The notes beneath the pieces are model-generated. The model was not told the DNA's origin and ran no database searches. It saw nothing but the letters and a program-made list of their open reading frames with translations. The position numbers and the translations under genes are program-made. This document shows, in pieces, positions 1-7,518 of a DNA stretch of 64,000 nucleotides. Source of the stretch: an uncultured Clostridium sp. (GTDB taxonomy: Bacteria > Bacillota > Clostridia > Lachnospirales > Lachnospiraceae); contig CANPMS010000001.1 in assembly GCA_947575275.1 (NCBI GenBank), positions 1-64,000 of the forward strand. Direction: 5' to 3'. Positions within the stretch are counted from its first letter, which is position 1. Each line of letters begins with the position of its first letter.

Positions 1-174
1 TTTTAAAAATTCGGCATTTATTTTTTTTCACTATTTTTTTTTTGGTTTTTTTTCCCCAATTCCCCCTTAAAAACCGGGGGGGGGTATCCCCTTTTATGGT
101 CATGCCGCACCCTGAAAAACGATGTTACCCTCTTATAACTCTCCGGTTTTCGCCGGTCTGATTCATTATCTGAA
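1..174. other. Homopolymer-rich window edge without a gene
   Basis: The first ~90 bases are runs of T, C, A and G (for instance T runs at about 21-60 and a G run near 77-84), unlike anything else in the window. No gene, hairpin or promoter could be supported here. The composition looks like a low-quality contig end, but a real AT-rich terminator tract cannot be excluded. Confidence 0.5.
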
Positions 175-375
175 TTACAGTGTGGTTACATGGATAGCCT
201 GGGCACCCTTTGCGCCTTCTGTCACTTCAAACTCGACGGCTGCGCCTTCCTCCAGGGTTTTGTAGCCCTCCATCTCCAGACCGGAATAGTGAACAAACAC
301 ATCGTTCCCCTGCTCATCGCAGATAAATCCATAGCCTTTCTGGTTGTTGAACCACTTTACTGTACCTTTACTCAT
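175..375 (-). CDS. Cold-shock protein, CspA family
   Basis: A 66-residue single cold-shock domain, the usual length for the family. Both RNA-binding motifs are visible near the N terminus: KGYGFI (RNP1-like, residues 13-18) and DVFVHY (RNP2-like, residues 25-30), after the typical GTVKWFN start. Such proteins bind single-stranded RNA and DNA in the cytoplasm and melt mRNA structure after cold shock or during growth. The start chosen is the ATG at 375, preceded on the minus strand by a GGAGG-type site. The gene is divergent from the flotillin-like gene, with ~290 bp between them. The family call is secure; which paralogue this is cannot be told. Confidence 0.95.
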   Translation of the reverse strand: MSKGTVKWFNNQKGYGFICDEQGNDVFVHYSGLEMEGYKTLEEGAAVEFEVTEGAKGAQAIHVTTL

Positions 376-527
376 GATGTTACCTCCAAAATAAATAAAA
401 AAATAAATTGTGCTGCCATTTGTGGCGGCTGACCTAAGGATAGCATACAAACAGGAGGGTGTCAAATGATTTCGTGAAATCACAACCCCATAACATCAAC
501 AAGTATAGTTTTGAGATTGGCTCTTTG

Positions 528-554
528 GTATTGTCAACCAATATTGACAATATC
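528..554. promoter_or_regulatory. Dyad in csp/flotillin intergenic region
   Basis: GGTATTGTCAA (528-538) and TTGACAATATC (544-554) form an inverted repeat with 10 of 11 bases matching around a 5-base centre. It overlaps the -35 box of the plus-strand promoter, so an operator role is plausible. No binding protein can be named. Confidence 0.45.
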
Positions 555-572
555 AAAGATTTCTGCCATAAT
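544..572 (+). promoter_or_regulatory. Sigma-A type promoter for flotillin-like gene
   Basis: TTGACA (544-549), 17-base spacer, CATAAT (567-572). It lies ~90 bases upstream of the start codon at 665 and points into that gene. Confidence 0.6.
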
Positions 573-664
573 ATTTTACATAAACCAATAAATAACAAAT
601 GTTTTTCATCCATTGAATCATGAAAATCTAAATCCGCCCAAGGGTGGGAGAAAAGGAGAATATT

Positions 665-2191
665 ATGTTGCTATCATTCTTTCCCCAAATTATGGTGATC
701 GTATTAATCATTGTAGTTCTGATGATTTTGGCTAGTGGTTATGTTAAGGCGCCTACAGACCGCGCATTTATCATTTCCGGATACAGAAAAAAGCCAAAGG
801 TTCTGATCGGGCGGGCTGGAATAAAGATTCCTTTCCTGGAGCGAAAAGATGAGCTGGTGTTAAAACAGGTGACTATCGACATTAAGACGAATGGATTTAT
901 TCCGACTTTAGATTTTATCGGTGTTGATATTGATGCGGTGGCAAAGGTGCGTATCCGTACGGATGCAGAAGGCATCGAACTGGCCATGAAGAACTTCCTC
1001 AATATGACAGAGGCATCGATTTGTACGGCGTTGACCGACTCCCTTCAGGGTAACATGCGTGAGATCATTGGTACGCAGAATTTAAGAGATCTGTGTACGG
1101 ACCGAAAGAAATTCGGTGATGAGGTACAGGCCAAAGCGCAAATTGATATGAACAATCTGGGGATTGAGATTATTTCCTGTAATATCCAGAAGATTGAGGA
1201 CGAGAAGGGACTGATCCCGGCATTAGGACAGGATAATATGTCCAGAATCCAGAAGGATGCTTCGATTGCTAAGGCACAGGCAGACCGTGACGTGGCGATT
1301 GCGGAATCTGAGGCTAAGCAGGCTGCCAACGATGCCCGTGTAGCAGCGGAGGCCGTTATCGCACAGAAAAACAATGAGCTTTATATTCAGCAGGCTGAGC
1401 TTAAGAAGCAGGCTGACATTAAGCAGGCTGAGGCGGATGCTGCTTACAAGATTCAGGAGCAGGAGCAGGAAAAGGAGATTCAGGTTCGTACGGTTAACGC
1501 CCAGATTGCAAAGGCTGAGCGTGACGCGGAGCTGAATCGCCAGCAGGTATCCGTTGAGCAGCAGAGGTTGGAAGCGGAGATCAATAAAAAAGCGGATGCT
1601 GATCGCTATGCAATTGAGCAGGCGGCCGCAGCGGACTTGACCAGGCGTCAGAAAGAAGCGGAAGCAAGGCGTTATGAGCAGGAGCAGGAGGCACAGGCCA
1701 AGAAAGTGCAGGCGGATGCCGAGCGTTATGCAATGGAACAGAGTGCAGCAGGTATTGAGGCAGAAGGTAAAGCGAAAGCTGCAGCCATCCAGGCAACCGG
1801 TCTTGCAGAGGCTGAAGCGATGGAGAAAAAAGCGGATGCCATGCAGAAATACGGACGGGCTGCTATGATGGAAATGATCATAGAGAAATTGCCTGAAATG
1901 GCCAAGGCGATTGCCGAGCCGTTGTCTACCATTGATAAGGTAACTATCATCGATTCCGGGAATGGAGATGGCGGAGTTGGTTCCATGGGCGGATACGTGC
2001 CCTCTGTGCTGGCTAAGACCATTGAGACCGTGAAAGAGGCAACCGGTCTTGACATCACGGAAATCATGAAGGCGCATACATATGAGGCGAAGGTAACAAG
2101 AAACGTTAATGTAACTGGGATTCCGGAGGGGGTAGATAAGCAGGATGCAGCTGTTGCAGCCGCCATGGATATCTTAAAGGACGAGACGTAA
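665..2191 (+). CDS. Flotillin-like SPFH-domain membrane protein
   Basis: About 508 residues. An N-terminal hydrophobic segment (residues ~5-27) is followed by an SPFH/Band-7 domain (to ~residue 200) and a long Ala/Glu/Gln-rich coiled coil (~200-410) full of QAEADR-, AEAEAM- and QEQEQE-like stretches, then a short C-terminal tail. This is the order seen in flotillins such as YuaG/FloT, which assemble in the inner membrane leaflet and organise functional membrane microdomains. The ATG at 665 is preferred over an upstream GTG at 644 because AAAAGGAG lies just before it. No NfeD-type partner gene is adjacent, which is unusual because flotillins are often paired with one. A strong terminator follows. 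Confidence 0.9.
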   Translation: MLLSFFPQIMVIVLIIVVLMILASGYVKAPTDRAFIISGYRKKPKVLIGRAGIKIPFLERKDELVLKQVTIDIKTNGFIPTLDFIGVDIDAVAKVRIRTDAEGIELAMKNFLNMTEASICTALTDSLQGNMREIIGTQNLRDLCTDRKKFGDEVQAKAQIDMNNLGIEIISCNIQKIEDEKGLIPALGQDNMSRIQKDASIAKAQADRDVAIAESEAKQAANDARVAAEAVIAQKNNELYIQQAELKKQADIKQAEADAAYKIQEQEQEKEIQVRTVNAQIAKAERDAELNRQQVSVEQQRLEAEINKKADADRYAIEQAAAADLTRRQKEAEARRYEQEQEAQAKKVQADAERYAMEQSAAGIEAEGKAKAAAIQATGLAEAEAMEKKADAMQKYGRAAMMEMIIEKLPEMAKAIAEPLSTIDKVTIIDSGNGDGGVGSMGGYVPSVLAKTIETVKEATGLDITEIMKAHTYEAKVTRNVNVTGIPEGVDKQDAAVAAAMDILKDET

Positions 2192-2224
2192 TATAAACGT
2201 GATTTAGACAATATTGAGCCATAG

Positions 2225-2257
2225 AACAAAGAGTCCGGCAAGCCGGACTCTTTGTTC
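2225..2257 (+). terminator. Perfect 15-16 bp hairpin after flotillin-like gene
   Basis: Arms GAACAAAGAGTCCGGC and its exact complement flank a 2-base AA loop. It is 30 bases past the stop codon, as expected for a terminator, but lacks a long T tract. Its core reappears at 57877-57905 (see findings). Confidence 0.7.
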
Positions 2258-2381
2258 CTTAAATTGATAGGAAAATGAAAGATACAATGGTGGAAAACAT
2301 GTGGAATCCTGAGGGCAGTTGTGGTAAACTGGAAAAAACGGCGGGCTACGTCCTGCAGGTTGGCAAGGGAGGCAAAACGTG

Positions 2382-2963
2382 ATGAACCATAATGTCTGGC
2401 ATCATTTTGTAACGATAACGCAGCATAAGCTTCTGGTGATGAAAAACTGTTTTCGTGTGGGGCTTTACCGTCAGGGGCTTTTGCATGATCTGTCAAAATA
2501 CAGTCCGGTGGAATTTTTAACCGGGGTAAAATATTACCAGGGAAACCGCAGTCCCAATTCTGTGGAGCGTGAGGAGAAGGGGTATTCCCTTGCATGGCTG
2601 CACCACAAGGGCCGCAATAAGCACCATTTTGAATACTGGATTGATTTTTCCAGAATCAGAGGCAGACTGGTGGGTGTGAAGATGCCGGTGAACTATCTGG
2701 TAGAGATGATTATGGATCGGATTGCCGCTTCTAAAGTATACCGGGGAAAGGAATATACGGATGCCGCGGCGTGGGAGTATTATCAGCATGAGCGGTCATT
2801 TGTGACCGAATTCATACACCCGGATACGGTGGCAGAGCTGGAACACATACTTTTGATGTTGAGAAAGAGTGGGGAACGAAAGACGTTTGCCTATCTGAGG
2901 CAGCTGTTAAAGCGTGGGGATTACGGAAAGGGGAAGGAAAAACAGCGCCGGGCAGCACCGTAG
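2382..2963 (+). CDS. DUF5662 family protein
   Basis: A cytoplasmic protein of 193 residues. It carries LHDLSKYSP near residue 29 and a histidine-rich stretch LHHKGRNKHHFEYW near residue 76, spacing that suggests a metal-binding helical protein of the HD-like kind. I recognise it as the DUF5662 family, common in Clostridia and phages and without assigned function. The ATG at 2382 is chosen because AAGGGAGG lies 6-8 bases upstream; a GTG immediately before it (2379) is the alternative. It is followed by 129 bases without a gene on its strand, then by the convergent small gene at 3093-3302. Confidence 0.75.
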   Translation: MNHNVWHHFVTITQHKLLVMKNCFRVGLYRQGLLHDLSKYSPVEFLTGVKYYQGNRSPNSVEREEKGYSLAWLHHKGRNKHHFEYWIDFSRIRGRLVGVKMPVNYLVEMIMDRIAASKVYRGKEYTDAAAWEYYQHERSFVTEFIHPDTVAELEHILLMLRKSGERKTFAYLRQLLKRGDYGKGKEKQRRAAP

Positions 2964-3092
2964 TGTTCTGTCACACGGGCGGAGCCACAGCGCTGTTTGC
3001 TGAGAAAGAGATTCTGGGAAGTCTGGTTGCAGAGTAGAACCCACTTCCACCGACGTCGGGTTTGCGGCATCGGGAGCAGAATAATGGAACGG

Positions 3093-3302
3093 TCAGTCCT
3101 GGAAAATGTCTGCGGGATAATGGTAAACCTCCGCATAGGATTCCAGATCTGAGTCTGAGTGGGGAAGCGCCGGAATCAGTCCGGTGCACTCCATGGAGGA
3201 GCAGACGTGGATATCCAGGTCATCCCCATTGTCGCAGCCGTAAGAGTCAAATTCCGGCGGCGTTCCTCCAGGTATTTCAGGAGTTTCTTTTTTTGTACTC
3301 AT
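3093..3302 (-). CDS. Small conserved Cys-containing protein (69 aa)
   Basis: A 69-residue acidic protein with no signal peptide or membrane segment. It has a GTPPEFDSYGCDNGDDLD stretch and then HVCSSMECTGLIPA, so three cysteines lie within ~15 residues and could bind a metal. I recall near-identical motifs in small uncharacterised proteins of Lachnospiraceae, but no function. The start at 3302 follows a GAGGTGG ribosome site. That site is buried in a 12-bp hairpin (3303-3343) ending one base before the start codon, which hints at control of translation. The gene is convergent with the DUF5662 gene and divergent from the sigma-factor gene. Confidence 0.7.
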   Translation of the reverse strand: MSTKKETPEIPGGTPPEFDSYGCDNGDDLDIHVCSSMECTGLIPALPHSDSDLESYAEVYHYPADIFQD

Positions 3303-3343
3303 AAAAATCACCACCTCACAATTAGTATGGAGTGGTGATTTTT
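3303..3343 (-). promoter_or_regulatory. Hairpin sequestering the ribosome site of the small gene
   Basis: AAAAATCACCAC (3303-3314) and GTGGTGATTTTT (3332-3343) are perfect 12-base complements around a 17-base loop. On the minus-strand mRNA the 3' arm contains the Shine-Dalgarno sequence of the gene starting at 3302, so folding would hide it. On the plus strand the same palindrome ends in a T run and could also stop transcription. Confidence 0.6.
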
Positions 3344-3449
3344 GATTTATGTTATGAAATAAAATGAATTTTTTGAAAAAAGTGAACCAAAGTATTGCCT
3401 ATATGCTCTTATATAACAGACGCGTCAAAAAACGGAAAGGAATCAGGGC

Positions 3450-4046
3450 ATGGACGAGAGAACAAGGGCTTATGTGGAAGACATGATACGGGGTGATGAG
3501 CCGGCATTTGATAATTTGTACCGTTCCTATTCCGGGAAGCTGTACCGTATGGCATTTTTTATTACTGGAGATAAATATGAAAGTGAGGATATTCTGCAGG
3601 AAACCTTTGTAAAATGCTTTTTACACCGGAATGAGCTGAGAAACCCGGAGAGATTTGAATCATGGATATACCGGATTCTGGTGCGTACTGCATGGAAGAC
3701 CGGAAAAAAGAAAAGGGAACTGTCTCTGGATGAGATTGTGGATCGGAATGATGCTTCCGGGCTTTCCAGAAGTATTGACCGGGATGACCAGGCAGGGCCT
3801 TTGGAGTTGGTGATGGAGAGTGAAACTGCATCTGAGCTTATGGTGGCAGTAAAAAAGCTGGATCAAAAATATCGGACTGTGGTATTGCTTTATTATTACA
3901 ATGAACTGGGCACAAAGGAGATTGCCCGGATAACCGGATTGTTCGAGGGCACAGTAAAGTCACGGCTTTTCAAAGCAAGAAAGCTTTTGCGGGAAAGCCT
4001 GGAAACCGGGCAATGGGCAGAAGAAAGGGGGATATGCCATGAGTGA
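3450..4046 (+). CDS. ECF-type RNA polymerase sigma factor
   Basis: A 198-residue protein with the two-domain layout of extracytoplasmic-function sigma factors: region 2 (residues ~20-90, including YESEDILQETFVK and WIYRIL for core binding and -10 recognition) and region 4 (~135-185, helix-turn-helix with GTKEIARITGLFEGTVKSRL). It would direct RNA polymerase to a small regulon. Its last 8 bases overlap the next gene, which has a membrane segment, so the pair fits a sigma/anti-sigma operon. The ATG at 3450 follows AAAGGAA. No convincing self-recognised ECF promoter could be fixed upstream. Confidence 0.9.
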   Translation: MDERTRAYVEDMIRGDEPAFDNLYRSYSGKLYRMAFFITGDKYESEDILQETFVKCFLHRNELRNPERFESWIYRILVRTAWKTGKKKRELSLDEIVDRNDASGLSRSIDRDDQAGPLELVMESETASELMVAVKKLDQKYRTVVLLYYYNELGTKEIARITGLFEGTVKSRLFKARKLLRESLETGQWAEERGICHE

Positions 4047-4809
4047 AAACCGAGATGAGCAGCTTCGTGCAGAAATCCAAAAACAGGTGGATCAGATCTT
4101 CTGGAGCAGGGAGCAGGCACAGAAGAATCTGGCAGAAATCCACAGAAGAGCAGGAGAGAGGAGTAAAATAATGAGATTACCGAAAAAAGGAATTATGATA
4201 GCAGCTGCAGCGGCAATTTTGGCAACAGGGTCTATTACAGCTATTGCGGCGGGAAAAATAGCATGGACTTCCAGCAGCACAAATAAGAATGAGGCAATTT
4301 ATTCTGTGTCCGAATTGAAAAAGCAGGCAGAGGAGAAACTGGGAACCAATGTGGTTATCCTGGATCAGTTATCGGATGGAAGCACATTTGAGGAAGGGTA
4401 TGTGACCCAGGTGAATGCACATGACGAGAACGGAAATGTGGTGAACACTTATCCTGAAATCAGCATCCATTACAGTGGAATGCTTAGTGTGAGCATAGAA
4501 AAAGGAATCGGTGAATCTGATAGCAGTAATGCACCGGATTATCATGAAAATTACCATGGAATTTCCATTTACGCCTCTGAGGACAATTATCTGTTCCTGC
4601 CGCCGGATGCGGAGCCTTCGGAGGAAGACAGAAAGCTTGAGGAGGAAGGAAAGCTGTATATCAGTTATGGAAGCAGCCAGGAGGAGCGTAAAGTATTCAG
4701 GTTTGTAAAATGGAGCTATGAGGGCGTCAATTATATGGTTCATGCTTTTGATGATAAGAGTGTAGAGGATTTGGTAGCGTTGGCGAAGGGTTATATTGAC
4801 GCAGAGTAG
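4039..4809 (+). CDS. Putative membrane anti-sigma factor
   Basis: 256 residues. A charged N-terminal part (1-~50) precedes one hydrophobic segment (~51-70, IMIAAAAAILATGSITAIAA) and a ~185-residue C-terminal domain rich in Asp/Glu that would lie outside the membrane. This topology, and the 8-base ATGAGTGA overlap with the ECF sigma gene, suggest a single-pass anti-sigma factor or sigma-regulated envelope sensor. No zinc-binding HxxxCxxC anti-sigma motif is present, so it is not a ZAS-type protein. The function is inferred from gene order. A hairpin terminator follows. Confidence 0.6.
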   Translation: MSENRDEQLRAEIQKQVDQIFWSREQAQKNLAEIHRRAGERSKIMRLPKKGIMIAAAAAILATGSITAIAAGKIAWTSSSTNKNEAIYSVSELKKQAEEKLGTNVVILDQLSDGSTFEEGYVTQVNAHDENGNVVNTYPEISIHYSGMLSVSIEKGIGESDSSNAPDYHENYHGISIYASEDNYLFLPPDAEPSEEDRKLEEEGKLYISYGSSQEERKVFRFVKWSYEGVNYMVHAFDDKSVEDLVALAKGYIDAE

Positions 4810-4830
4810 AGCATGGTGTGAAATAGAAAA

Positions 4831-4866
4831 GGGCGGGTTTCTTATTTGGAGAATCCTGCCCATTTT
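4831..4866 (+). terminator. Terminator of the sigma/anti-sigma operon
   Basis: GGGCGGGTTTCT pairs with AGAATCCTGCCC (11 of 12 positions, one G-T) around an 8-base loop and is followed by ATTTT. It begins 21 bases after the stop codon. Confidence 0.7.
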
Positions 4867-4911
4867 CTATGGCCATAATTTTTAAAACTTTATTTTTTAG
4901 GCAGAGTTTCC

Positions 4912-4940
4912 TTGATTTCTGACAGAACTACAATTATAAT
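4912..4940 (+). promoter_or_regulatory. Sigma-A type promoter for ftsH
   Basis: TTGATT (4912-4917), 17-base spacer, perfect TATAAT (4935-4940), about 50 bases before the ftsH start codon. Confidence 0.7.
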
Positions 4941-4991
4941 TAACAATAACTCTCAAAATAATATAACAGAAAACAGGAGATACTGCCTTTT

Positions 4992-6872
4992 ATGGATAAT
5001 ACGAATAAACAGCCGCAGGGAAACGGTGATAACGAAAACAACAGTAAATTTCCTAAAAACCAACTGATAATCGTGCTGCTTGCAGCGTTCATCACCTTTG
5101 GACTTGCAGGATTTATGCGCAGCTATATGGCGAACAAGGGGCAGAGGGAAATTACCTATGATGAGTTTGTAAAAGATGTGGAGCAGGGTGATGTGGAGTC
5201 TGTCATTGTGCGGAATGCTCAGATTGATATTCAGTATAAGGAAGATTCTGACAAATTCAATCCTTTGATAAAAGTGTACACCATTTCGATGGAGCGGGAT
5301 TACAGACTGACAGATCGGCTTTTGGAGAGTGGTGTTGAGATTAAACGTGAGCGTCAGGATACGGTAGCGGTGCTGGAATCCATTGTAAGTCTGCTTCTAC
5401 CCTTTATACTCCTTGTAATTATGATTAATTTTATGATGAAACGCATGGGCGGCATGGGGCGGAGCAATGCCAAGGTGTATATGCAGAGGGAAACCGGTGT
5501 GACCTTTGCGGATGTAGCCGGAGAGGATGAGGCGAAGGAATCCCTGGTGGAGCTGGTGGATTTTTTGCATAATCCCGGAAAGTATACTCATATTGGCGCA
5601 AAGCTGCCAAAGGGCGCGCTGCTGGTGGGCCCGCCCGGAACAGGAAAGACATTGCTGGCAAAGGCGGTAGCGGGGGAGGCTCAAGTACCATTTTATTTCC
5701 TCTCCGGCTCAGATTTTATGGAATTGTATGTGGGAGTGGGTGCGTCCCGTGTCCGTAGTCTGTTCAGGCAGGCGCAGCAGACCTCACCTTGTATTATTTT
5801 TATTGATGAGATTGACTCCATTGGCCGGAGCCGCAGCGGGTACAGCGGGGGAGGGGAGTCGGAGCAGCAACAGACCTTAAACCAGCTTTTGTCGGAGATG
5901 GATGGCATGGATTCTTCAAAAGGACTTTTGATTCTGGCTGCCACTAACCGGCCTGAGGTTTTAGACCCGGCGCTTCTTCGCCCGGGAAGATTTGATCGGC
6001 GCGTGATTGTGGATAAGCCGGATTTAAAGGGACGTGTAGATATTCTGAAGGTGCATGCAAAGAATGTGGCTCTGGATGACACGGTAGATTTACAGGCGAT
6101 TGCCCTTGCCACCTCAGGAGCCGTGGGCTCTGATTTAGCTAATATGATTAATGAGGCCGCAATTCTCGCTGTGAAGAACGGCAGGAGTGCAGTAAGCCAG
6201 AAAGATCTGTTTGAGGCAGTAGAGGTTGTACTGGTAGGAAAGGAGAAGAAGGACAGAGTTCTCAGCAAGGAGGAGCGCCGGATTGTATCCTATCATGAGG
6301 TGGGTCATGCTCTGGTGAGCGCCCTTAAAAAGGATACGGAGCCGGTTCAGAAGATTACCATTGTTCCCAGGACTATGGGCGCACTGGGGTATGTGATTCA
6401 TATGCCTGAGGAAGAGAAATACTTAAATAGTAAGGGTGAGCTTTATTCCCAGCTTGTGGTCAGTCTTGCGGGCCGGGCTGCGGAGGAACTGGTATTTGAC
6501 TCAGTGACTACGGGGGCGGCCAACGATATTCAGCAGGCGACTAATCTTGCCCGCGCCATGGTGACCCAGTACGGTATGTCAGAGAGGTTTGGTCTGATGG
6601 GGCTTGCCCGTCAGGAGGATCAGTATCTGAGCGGGCGCACGGTAATGGACTGCGGGGAAGCAACTTCAGCGGCGGTGGACGATGAGGTGATGCGAATGCT
6701 AAAGGAAGCTTATGATGAGGCAAAGAACCTTCTGAGTGAAAATCGCAGTGTTATGGATCAGATTGCCGAATTTTTGATTGAGAAGGAAACTATTACAGGA
6801 AAAGAATTTATGCAGATTTTCCGCAGATGCAAGGGGATACCTGAGCCGGAAGAGACAGAGGCGGAAAGCTGA
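4992..6872 (+). CDS. ftsH: ATP-dependent zinc metalloprotease FtsH
   Basis: A 626-residue membrane AAA+ protease. Two membrane segments (residues ~24-42 and ~130-150) flank a short extracytoplasmic domain. The AAA domain has the Walker A GPPGTGKT (213-220), Walker B IIFIDEID and a second-region-of-homology arginine stretch RPGRFDRR. The zinc protease motif is HEVGH (435-439), with a downstream acidic ligand in TGAANDIQQAT. FtsH hexamers pull misfolded or regulatory membrane and cytosolic proteins apart and cut them. Val instead of the usual Ala in HExGH is a conservative change that keeps all ligands. Transcribed alone from a good promoter and closed by a strong bidirectional terminator. Confidence 0.97.
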   Translation: MDNTNKQPQGNGDNENNSKFPKNQLIIVLLAAFITFGLAGFMRSYMANKGQREITYDEFVKDVEQGDVESVIVRNAQIDIQYKEDSDKFNPLIKVYTISMERDYRLTDRLLESGVEIKRERQDTVAVLESIVSLLLPFILLVIMINFMMKRMGGMGRSNAKVYMQRETGVTFADVAGEDEAKESLVELVDFLHNPGKYTHIGAKLPKGALLVGPPGTGKTLLAKAVAGEAQVPFYFLSGSDFMELYVGVGASRVRSLFRQAQQTSPCIIFIDEIDSIGRSRSGYSGGGESEQQQTLNQLLSEMDGMDSSKGLLILAATNRPEVLDPALLRPGRFDRRVIVDKPDLKGRVDILKVHAKNVALDDTVDLQAIALATSGAVGSDLANMINEAAILAVKNGRSAVSQKDLFEAVEVVLVGKEKKDRVLSKEERRIVSYHEVGHALVSALKKDTEPVQKITIVPRTMGALGYVIHMPEEEKYLNSKGELYSQLVVSLAGRAAEELVFDSVTTGAANDIQQATNLARAMVTQYGMSERFGLMGLARQEDQYLSGRTVMDCGEATSAAVDDEVMRMLKEAYDEAKNLLSENRSVMDQIAEFLIEKETITGKEFMQIFRRCKGIPEPEETEAES

Positions 6873-6910
6873 TTCTTCCTTCTGCAGATTATGATGATAC
6901 CAGGAAATTG

Positions 6911-6946
6911 AGAAGGGCAAAAGCAGTCTGCTGCTTTTGCCCTTCT
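6911..6946. terminator. Bidirectional terminator between ftsH and convergent gene
   Basis: A perfect 16-bp stem, AGAAGGGCAAAAGCAG and its complement, surrounds a 4-base loop. It sits between two convergent genes and can serve both. Confidence 0.8.
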
Positions 6947-6958
6947 GTCTGTTTGAAG

Positions 6959-7396
6959 TTAATGTTTGACTTCTGCTTTGTTTAATGCCCGCTCAATGGC
7001 TGAAAGCAGCACCTGTGAGGTGTATCGTGTCTCCTCAGAATAGGTCAGGTTATCCAGAGACTGGTTCTGACAGATTTGTGCGGTCAGGTGTTCCAGAGAC
7101 GGCTGAACCAGAGGATACATGGTGGCGACGGAGTCGCTTAAGGGCACCATGGAAATGGAGTTGATCTGGTTGGAATCCACAGCTACCTCCACGTTGACCT
7201 CCTGAGAACCAAGGGTAAGGGAGACAGAGTAGACGCCTGGTATGTAACGAACCTGGTCGGAGGAGACAGGCACCTCCTTTTTCGGTCGGAACATGACGAA
7301 CAGCAGCATTACCAGCAGGATACCGAGACCGATAAAGATGGCGGTATATATGATTTCTTTCATTCGCAGTACGACGATTTTTGTTTTGGAACTCAT
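6959..7396 (-). CDS. Membrane-anchored FMN-bind-like protein, no attachment Thr motif
   Basis: 145 residues. An N-terminal membrane segment (~14-34) precedes an exported domain of ~105 residues. The pattern there (YIPGVYSVSLTLGS, VNVEVAVDSNQINSISM, a middle helix and a final helix SQVLLSAIERALNKA) resembles the FMN-bind fold. Where that family has the flavin-accepting SGAT motif, this protein reads YSEETRYTS, so covalent flavin binding looks unlikely. The family assignment is mine, from pattern alone. The ATG at 7396 has GGAGGT six bases upstream. It is convergent with ftsH and divergent from addB. Confidence 0.6.
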   Translation of the reverse strand: MSSKTKIVVLRMKEIIYTAIFIGLGILLVMLLFVMFRPKKEVPVSSDQVRYIPGVYSVSLTLGSQEVNVEVAVDSNQINSISMVPLSDSVATMYPLVQPSLEHLTAQICQNQSLDNLTYSEETRYTSQVLLSAIERALNKAEVKH

Positions 7397-7518
7397 GGAT
7401 GACCTCCGTACATGTTTGATATAATCTATTCTCACTGATTCTGTTTTATGATATAATGTCATCATCTCATTAAAATGAAGGCCATTAGCTTTAGGGATTT
7501 GAAAGAAAGGAGAGCTCT

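Noticed and set aside
1223-2077. 284-codon minus-strand frame in the flotillin-like gene
   Set aside because: Leu/Cys/Phe-rich shadow of the Ala/Glu coiled coil, with no promoter or ribosome site.
3382-3424. ECF-type self promoter (TGAACC and CGTC) before the sigma gene
   Set aside because: The two boxes are over 30 bases apart, far more than the 16-17 needed.
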